A DNA stretch of 64,000 bases from CAYJLA01 sp964371305 (lineage in GTDB: Bacteria > Bacillota_I > Bacilli_A > RFN20 > CAG-826). Shown in pieces: positions 58,172 to 64,000 of this stretch; positions within the stretch are counted from its first letter, which is position 1; each line of letters starts with the position of its first letter. Position numbers and translations under genes: made by a program. The notes beneath the pieces were generated by a model. It was not told where the DNA came from and made no database searches. It saw nothing but the letters and a program-made list of their open reading frames with translations. Location: positions 1 through 64,000 of the forward strand of contig CAYJLA010000003.1 of assembly GCA_964371305.1 (NCBI GenBank), in the 5' to 3' direction.

Positions 58172-60951
58172 AAAGCATGTCTTTATCTAAAATACTCAAT
58201 AGAAAGATTAGAAGAAATCTGCTTTCTAATTTAACGCAATATATTGCTGTTATTCTTATTACCGGTATTGCTATGACATTGCTTCTAGGGTTACAAGCCA
58301 GCGCTGAAGCTTTTGAAAATCGTGTGAACCAACTTTATAAAGAAGGTAACATGGCTGATATTTGGACTACCACTAGTGTATATGATTCAACTGATAAAGA
58401 TGAAATCGAAAAAATACTTGGAGAAGAAAGCGTAACCGAAGAAAGATTATCTGTTGGAGCAAGATTAAATGGTGGAGCAGCCAATGCACTTATATATAAA
58501 GAAATGCCAACTATATCCAAACCTGTTGAAAGCGAATTATTGCAACAGAAGGATTTTTTTATCGTAGATGATTCGATCTATCAATCAGGAGTTGCAAGTT
58601 TGCCAGAAAAATGGGTCGATCCTAGTGGTGGGTTACCATCTGTCGATGTTGATATTTCTATGACTGCTGTTAACTATGTATTTGATGACATTGACAAACA
58701 ACTTCAAGATTTAAACAATTCAAATGAGTCAAGTAATGTTGATTTTTTATTGAATTTCATAATGGAAAATCCGCAATGGGTTTTTGATAATTTTCCTGAA
58801 ATAACTAATATATCAGAGTTAATAGAAGTATTAGATCCTACCACATTGCCTAATGAAGATGAAATTAATGAATTAATGAATCAAGGTCATGTAAAGTTTT
58901 TTGATTCAATTGTTGCTGAAGAAACAGCAGATTATAAACCGTCAAATGTATTTAATCAACCGTACTTATCATTAGATTTCAAAATCACCGGAACAATGTT
59001 ATTTCCTGAAAATGTTCAAAGAAGCGCTACAGCATCTCCTAATTTTTTATTAAGTAATTCATTGTTTATGAACGGTATAGATACACTTTTTGACCAAAAC
59101 TTTAATGTTTCATCTTCTAATGATGACTTAATCAATGTTTCTGATTTACTTAATGTTTACATCTATGACTTGTATATTTCAGGAATTAAAGAATATGCAT
59201 TTAACACCAACCAATACACATCTAAAGTTCCTTCAAGTGATAGTTTAACTCATAAAAAATTAAGGACAGACATTGATAATTACTTCGCCAATAAAGAAAC
59301 AAATAATTTATTATTGTGTGTTGACATTGAAAACTTTCCAAGTAATTTAGTTGTTCAAAGTGATATAACACAATCTAAACAATTTACTATTATTTTTCCA
59401 TCAATATTCTTTCTTGTTGCTATTCTTGTTGTTTTAACAACTACGAGTCAAATTATTTTAAAAGAGCGAAGTCAAATTGGCACTATGAAGGCTCTAGGTA
59501 TAAGTAAAGGAGCGATTATTCGTCATTATTTAACACTTACATTGCTTGTTGTTGCTATTGGTTGTGTTCTTGGAATGATACTGGGACCATTTATATTACC
59601 CTCTTTATTAAACATAAAATATAGTTTGCTATATGTTATTCCTGCAAACTCATATGTATTCCCATTCACTTATGCAATTATATCGCTTGCAATACTTGGT
59701 ACACTTGTATCTTTAGTAACGTATTTAATCGTAAGAAAAGAAGCTGCTGCACGTCCTGTAGTTTCAATGAGAGCAAAAGAAAGAAAGTCTCTTAAAGTTG
59801 CTGATCACCATAAAAAACCTTCAAAAAAACTATCTTTTAAAATGGCAATCAGGAATATAAGACTTTCGATTGCTAGAAGCGCAATGGTCGTAGTGGGCGT
59901 TATTGGGTGTACTGCTTTATTAGTTTGTGGATTTGGAATTAATGACACCATATATTATGGGATTGATTTAGAATTCTCAACTGTATTAAATAGTGATGCA
60001 GTAGCAACATATTCAATACCGAGTGGCGAGTCAAGAAAAAGTGAACTAGAAGCAATCGAAGGTATCGCCTATGTTGAGGAATATGCAACGCTTCCAACAA
60101 CTATTTCAGGTGATAAGTTCATGTCAACATTTGTTTACTGTTTGCCTGAGAATTATACAATATTTAATACTGAAGGAAAATATAACATAACAGATGATGT
60201 CTTGATTACAACTAAAGTTGCAAGAGAAAGTGATTTAGGTATTGGCGATACAATTTCCTTCACTGTCTTAGGTAAAAATTATACTGGGAAGATAGGTTAT
60301 GTGATGGAGTCTTTTTATTCGCAAGGAATTTTTCTTAACACAGGATATGGAGAATACACAAATTTAAGTGGTTTAAAAACACGAGCCTGGGTTAATTTCG
60401 ATAAAGATGCAAATGTCGATGAAGTTATTAGTTCGGTTATAGGCGAAACAAACAGTGAAGGTGAAATTACAAAGAATGGAATTGAAGGAGTTACTGTATT
60501 TGAAACTAAAGAAGAATCCGTTAAAGAAATACAACATATTATGTCATCGGTTTCCACAATGACGTCAGCTGTGTTAATTTTTGCAATTTTACTAGCGATA
60601 GTGGTTTTATATAATTTAGCATTATTAAATTTTAACGAAAGATATCGTGATATAGCGACATTAAAAGTGCTAGGATTCTCTCATTTTCAAATCGGACTAA
60701 GTTTGTTTTATGAAATTATGATATTAACAACTCTAGGAATAGGTATTGGATTATTGTTTGGCTTACCTATGGAAATTCTTGTATTAAGTGTAAATCAAAC
60801 TGCATTGCTAGAGTTTATATATTATGTGTCAATAAATAGTTATATTTATAGTTTTTTAATTACCATTTTAACTGCAATTGGAGTAAACTTATTCTTAGGT
60901 AGGTTAACTAAAGAAGTTAAAATGGTTGAATCACTAAAATCAGTAGAATAA
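58165..60951 (+). CDS. ABC transporter permease, FtsX-like with two extracellular domains
   Basis: A 928-residue membrane protein. An N-terminal membrane helix (about 20-45) is followed by a large outer domain (about 46-405), a first FtsX block with three helices (about 407-525), a cytosolic stretch rich in Lys, one helix near 570-592, a second outer domain (about 595-800) and a final three-helix FtsX block (about 805-920). The architecture fits the large Gram-positive FtsX-like permeases of antimicrobial-peptide resistance or lipoprotein release. The cargo is unknown. Its ATG overlaps the ATPase stop by 7 bases; a second ATG at 58177 is possible. Confidence 0.92.
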   Translation: MVKSMSLSKILNRKIRRNLLSNLTQYIAVILITGIAMTLLLGLQASAEAFENRVNQLYKEGNMADIWTTTSVYDSTDKDEIEKILGEESVTEERLSVGARLNGGAANALIYKEMPTISKPVESELLQQKDFFIVDDSIYQSGVASLPEKWVDPSGGLPSVDVDISMTAVNYVFDDIDKQLQDLNNSNESSNVDFLLNFIMENPQWVFDNFPEITNISELIEVLDPTTLPNEDEINELMNQGHVKFFDSIVAEETADYKPSNVFNQPYLSLDFKITGTMLFPENVQRSATASPNFLLSNSLFMNGIDTLFDQNFNVSSSNDDLINVSDLLNVYIYDLYISGIKEYAFNTNQYTSKVPSSDSLTHKKLRTDIDNYFANKETNNLLLCVDIENFPSNLVVQSDITQSKQFTIIFPSIFFLVAILVVLTTTSQIILKERSQIGTMKALGISKGAIIRHYLTLTLLVVAIGCVLGMILGPFILPSLLNIKYSLLYVIPANSYVFPFTYAIISLAILGTLVSLVTYLIVRKEAAARPVVSMRAKERKSLKVADHHKKPSKKLSFKMAIRNIRLSIARSAMVVVGVIGCTALLVCGFGINDTIYYGIDLEFSTVLNSDAVATYSIPSGESRKSELEAIEGIAYVEEYATLPTTISGDKFMSTFVYCLPENYTIFNTEGKYNITDDVLITTKVARESDLGIGDTISFTVLGKNYTGKIGYVMESFYSQGIFLNTGYGEYTNLSGLKTRAWVNFDKDANVDEVISSVIGETNSEGEITKNGIEGVTVFETKEESVKEIQHIMSSVSTMTSAVLIFAILLAIVVLYNLALLNFNERYRDIATLKVLGFSHFQIGLSLFYEIMILTTLGIGIGLLFGLPMEILVLSVNQTALLEFIYYVSINSYIYSFLITILTAIGVNLFLGRLTKEVKMVESLKSVE

Positions 60952-60963
60952 AAGGAGAAATAC

Positions 60964-62238
60964 ATGAATAGAATTTTATTAAGAAATGCACTAATACTCG
61001 ATATGGAAACAATCGAAGTATATAAAGGTGAAGTAATTGTTGATAATAATATAATCGAATATGTAGGTCCTGCTGCCAAACGTGGTGGAACTTTTACTAG
61101 AACAATAAATTGTGAAGGTAATTTATTAATGCCTGGTTTCAAAAATGTACATACTCATTCAGCAATGACATTTTTAAGAAGCTATGCTGACGACTTACCT
61201 CTTAAAGAATGGTTATATGATTTTGTTTTTCCAAAAGAGGCAAACTTACAAAAAGGAGACGTTTATCATTTATCAAAAGTTGCGTACTTAGAGTATTTAA
61301 CAAGTGGTGTAACAACTATTTTTGATATGTATTATTTTCCAGATGAAATTGTTCAAAGTTCAATTGATTTTGGTATGAGAACTGTTGTTTGCGGTACAAT
61401 AAGTAAACATTCAGGATCTACTAAAGTACTAGAAAAAGAATATAACGAATATAACAACAAGCATGAACTTATTTCCTTAAAGTTAGGTTTTCATGCGGAG
61501 TATACAATAGATGAAAAAATGCTTATGGAATTGAGTAAACTTTCAAATAAACTTAAAGAACCTGTTTTTTGCCATATAAGCGAAACTCAAAATGAAGTTG
61601 AAGGATGCAAACAACGTCACAGTGGTTTAACTCCTCCTGAATACTTAGATAGTTTAGGTTTATTTAACTACGGAGGCGGTGGTTTTCATTGCACATACTT
61701 TACAGAAAATGACATTGAAATATTCAAAAATAGAAATTGTTACGCTGTAACATGCCCTGGAAGCAATGCTAAGCTTGCTAGTGGAATGGCACCTGTTTTG
61801 AATATACATAATAAAGGAGTAAATGTTGCTATTGGTACGGACGGACCTGCATCAAATAACTCCTTAGACATGTTTAAAGAAATGCAACTTGTATGTTATA
61901 AACAAAAATTGCTTCATAATGATCCTTCAGTAATGGATGCTGAAGAAGTATTAAAATTTGCAACTGTTAATGGGGCAAAAATGCTTGGTTTAGATCAAAC
62001 AATGTATTTAAAAGAAGGTTACTTGGCTGATATAATCATGATTGATTTATCAAAACCTAGTATGCAACCTATAAATAACATCGTAAAAAATATTGTTTAT
62101 AGTGGTGGAAAAGACATTGTTAAAATGACCATGATTAATGGCAGAATACTTTATTATGATGGAAAATTTAATTTGAATGAAAGTCTTGATGTTATATATA
62201 AAAATGCTCAGGAAGTGAGCGAAAGGTTAAAAAAGTAG
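60964..62238 (+). CDS. mtaD: Amidohydrolase, MtaD/SsnA-like deaminase
   Basis: A 424-residue zinc amidohydrolase of the 5'-methylthioadenosine / S-adenosylhomocysteine deaminase group. The metal site begins with NVHTHSAMT near 60. Typical LPLKEWL follows, with later ligands in GFHAEYT near 178, CHISETQNEVE near 205 and GTDGPASNNSLDMF near 297 with the catalytic Asp. The enzyme would deaminate an adenosine or guanine-type substrate in salvage. It is fourth-last here, inside the ABC operon with an AAGGAG Shine-Dalgarno, which suggests co-expression but gives no functional link. Confidence 0.88.
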   Translation: MNRILLRNALILDMETIEVYKGEVIVDNNIIEYVGPAAKRGGTFTRTINCEGNLLMPGFKNVHTHSAMTFLRSYADDLPLKEWLYDFVFPKEANLQKGDVYHLSKVAYLEYLTSGVTTIFDMYYFPDEIVQSSIDFGMRTVVCGTISKHSGSTKVLEKEYNEYNNKHELISLKLGFHAEYTIDEKMLMELSKLSNKLKEPVFCHISETQNEVEGCKQRHSGLTPPEYLDSLGLFNYGGGGFHCTYFTENDIEIFKNRNCYAVTCPGSNAKLASGMAPVLNIHNKGVNVAIGTDGPASNNSLDMFKEMQLVCYKQKLLHNDPSVMDAEEVLKFATVNGAKMLGLDQTMYLKEGYLADIIMIDLSKPSMQPINNIVKNIVYSGGKDIVKMTMINGRILYYDGKFNLNESLDVIYKNAQEVSERLKK

Positions 62239-62239
62239 T

Positions 62240-63199
62240 ATGGTTAACAGAAGAAAAGTAGTTATTATTGGCGATGGAGCGGTTGGTTCAACAACTGCTT
62301 ACACATTATTTTTGACTGATATTGCAACTGATATAGTCATCATTGATGTAAATAAAAAGAAAGTAGTTGGCGATGTATTAGATATGCAACACGGAATGAG
62401 TTTAATTAATCCTAAAAATATAAAAGCTGGTGAGTATAAGGACGTTAAGGGAGCTCAAATAGTTGTTATTACTGCTGGTGTTGGACAAAAACCTGGTGAA
62501 ACAAGATTAGATTTGTTAAAAAGAAATATTTCTGTTTTCGACAACATTATAGACAACATGAAGCCTTATTTAGACGAAGGCAGCATTATTTTGATAGTTA
62601 CTAATCCAGTAGATATTTTAACTTATTACACATATAAAAAGCTTAATTTACCTTCTTCGCGCGTTATCGGCAGTGGAACAGTTTTAGATACAGCTAGACA
62701 AAAATTACTAATTTCACAAATGACAAAAATTGATCCAAGAAACGTACACACATTTGTTGTTGGTGAACATGGTGATAGTGAAGTAAGTGCATTTTCATCT
62801 TCAAGGGTTGGTGGTGTTGAATTAGTTAAGTATATGGAAAAAAACTGTGAAACTGAAAATTGCGTTGAAAAAGATTTAAATAAACTTCATGAAAGTGTAA
62901 AAAACGCAGCTTATGAAATCATTGACGCTAAAGGTGCTACTTTTTATGCTGTTGCAATGGCTGTAGTAAGAATTATTGGTACTATAATCAATAACACAAA
63001 CTCTGTATTAACAGTATCGACATATGTTGAATCATACTTTGATGGAGAAATTAAAGATGTATACTTTGCGCTACCTTGTAAATTGAATGCAAAGGGTATT
63101 GAGCAGATTATTGATATTGATTATAACAAGGATGAAAAGGCCGGTCTTATTAAATCAGCTAATACTCTAAAAACGCTTATTAATGAATTAGGTATTTAA
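62240..63199 (+). CDS. ldh: L-lactate dehydrogenase
   Basis: A 319-residue NAD-dependent enzyme reducing pyruvate to L-lactate. The Rossmann motif is GDGAVGSTTA near 11. The specificity loop reads GVGQKPGETR, with Gln at the LDH (rather than malate) position and the catalytic Arg after it. The catalytic His is in VGEHGDSE near 177. Length is standard. With AdhE and HydABC it offers a third way to dispose of NADH. It begins one base after the mtaD stop with only a weak Shine-Dalgarno. Confidence 0.95.
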   Translation: MVNRRKVVIIGDGAVGSTTAYTLFLTDIATDIVIIDVNKKKVVGDVLDMQHGMSLINPKNIKAGEYKDVKGAQIVVITAGVGQKPGETRLDLLKRNISVFDNIIDNMKPYLDEGSIILIVTNPVDILTYYTYKKLNLPSSRVIGSGTVLDTARQKLLISQMTKIDPRNVHTFVVGEHGDSEVSAFSSSRVGGVELVKYMEKNCETENCVEKDLNKLHESVKNAAYEIIDAKGATFYAVAMAVVRIIGTIINNTNSVLTVSTYVESYFDGEIKDVYFALPCKLNAKGIEQIIDIDYNKDEKAGLIKSANTLKTLINELGI

Positions 63200-63221
63200 T
63201 AAAAATATATTTTTGATTAGG

Positions 63222-64000
63222 TTATTCGCCTGAATACAGTTTTTCTATGTCTAAATATTTATCCATGAATGCATTAAATAATGGTTCATAGTATTTGTTA
63301 TAGTGTACGCCTGACCAATAATAATAAATAGAACCATCATCTAAAGGATATTCAGTTATTTCATTCTTAGATACTTCCATACCTTGTAAAACGTTAAGTT
63401 CTACATTTTCTTCATAATTTGTATACAACTTACGTTCCTCAGTAAAATAAGACGTTTTTACTATGTATTTTTCGCCCTCTTTAGCAATTGTGTCATTTCC
63501 ATAAACAAACATATCTTTGACGTTGTTTAACATATCAAATGAACCACGAGGACTAATGTGTTGGATAGTTGGAACATATCCACTTCCATAACCGAGTATT
63601 GGATTTGAATTTACAGACAAACCAAATTTGTCTTTAAAAGCGGTGTAAGACGCATTATCAACATTTCCTTCAGCATCAAGCCTAATTCCTTCAACATCTA
63701 AATCTATATAATATAAAACACCATTTACTTCATTATTGTACCAATAATTTTTTAATGCCAATCTTTCCATTATGTTGCAATCTGGACACCCAGAACGAGA
63801 AAAATATATATTGAAGTCATCATAGCCTGAATACATTGTAGTAAGAATTTCTTCATTAATTTCAATTACGGTAGGAGTTTTTACAAGTGTTTCTATCCAA
63901 GTTTTAAAGTTTTCATAATTTAAAAATATATCACTATCTACGTCAGTTTCTTCGTATTTTTTAACACCTTTATCAAAAATTGAAAGCGTTTGACTTTCTT
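63222..64000 (-). CDS. Thioredoxin-like protein, 5' end beyond the window
   Basis: The reading frame is open from 63222 to the right edge; an ATG at 63836 is internal, because the codons before it (encoding TPTVIEINEEILTT) continue without a stop to 64000. About 259 residues are seen. The motif FSRSGCPDCN resembles a CxxC thioredoxin active site placed after a strand, and VKTPTVIEI with a Pro could be an N-terminal segment. A second segment near the C-terminus reads DGSIYYYWSGVHYNKYYEP. It may be an exported redox protein, but the N-terminus is missing. No other family is recognised. Confidence 0.65.
   Translation of the reverse strand, partial: ESQTLSIFDKGVKKYEETDVDSDIFLNYENFKTWIETLVKTPTVIEINEEILTTMYSGYDDFNIYFSRSGCPDCNIMERLALKNYWYNNEVNGVLYYIDLDVEGIRLDAEGNVDNASYTAFKDKFGLSVNSNPILGYGSGYVPTIQHISPRGSFDMLNNVKDMFVYGNDTIAKEGEKYIVKTSYFTEERKLYTNYEENVELNVLQGMEVSKNEITEYPLDDGSIYYYWSGVHYNKYYEPLFNAFMDKYLDIEKLYSGE

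Noticed and set aside
63201..63214. AAAAATATATTTTT palindrome between ldh and the thioredoxin-like gene as a bidirectional terminator.
   Set aside because: It is a loopless A/T palindrome, too weak to terminate, and common by chance in this composition.
1..64000. CRISPR arrays, insertion sequences, prophage genes, riboswitches or rRNA.
   Set aside because: I saw no spaced direct repeats, transposase or integrase motifs, phage genes, conserved riboswitch cores or rRNA segments in any intergenic region.

Overview
The window is a very AT-rich, densely packed stretch of bacterial chromosome with genes on both strands and no gap over 300 bases without a gene or RNA. The gene set points to an anaerobic, fermentative, low-GC Gram-positive of the Bacilli, possibly near the wall-less Mollicutes (Izemoplasma, Haloplasma, Acholeplasma or RF39-type lineages). 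This placement is inferred from three things: the trimeric [FeFe]-hydrogenase with NfnAB, AdhE and L-lactate dehydrogenase; lipobox and Com-type pilus genes with no outer-membrane genes; and a stop-codon set that almost never uses TGA (42 TAA, 13 TAG, 1 TGA by my reading). TGA is still a stop, because long genes are intact under the standard code and Trp is TGG throughout.

Layout. 1-90: end of tRNA-Glu with its terminator. 223-4753: an acyltransferase-like membrane protein facing a coaX / HdeD-like / nfnA / nfnB operon. 4860-10790: ppa, nadK, a flavoprotein, an HD-domain protein, an M6-type secreted metalloprotease and yqeY. 10795-17233: tRNA-Trp, two large secreted proteins of unknown role, a face-to-face pair of membrane-anchored XRE regulators, a Nudix hydrolase and tRNA-His. 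17286-20909: a GT39-type membrane protein, a stand-alone DbpA-type RNA-binding protein with an RG-rich tail, and a 294-residue protein of uncertain family. 21008-26026: adhE, an esterase, ogt and an anchored EEP-family phosphatase or nuclease. 26021-27714: an arsR / permease / mini-thioredoxin operon. 27856-34237: a complete-looking seven-gene type IV pilus operon with a near-consensus promoter and a terminator. 34255-37280: nucleoside hydrolase and ktrAB. 37430-41670: hydCBA. 41712-50442: addBA, a methyltransferase-like gene, rarA and a frameshifted SpoU/TrmH gene. 50481-57345: rubredoxin, pepF, a second acyltransferase-like protein, two tandem acyl-CoA-synthetase-like genes and a small unknown gene. 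57441-64000: an ABC exporter of the MacB/FtsX type, mtaD, ldh and a thioredoxin-like gene that runs off the right edge.

The metabolic genes fit together. HydABC and NfnAB connect NADH, NADPH and ferredoxin pools to H2, while AdhE and LDH reoxidise NADH to ethanol and lactate. Rubredoxin may serve as an electron carrier or in oxygen defence.

Two genome-wide habits stand out. Many first genes of transcripts have their -10 box exactly 6-7 bases before the start codon and no Shine-Dalgarno, so they look leaderless, whereas internal operon genes often have strong Shine-Dalgarno sites. Also, most convergent gene pairs touch or overlap at their stop codons. Two genes (the ArsP-like permease and the SpoU methylase) carry apparent frame disruptions worth checking.
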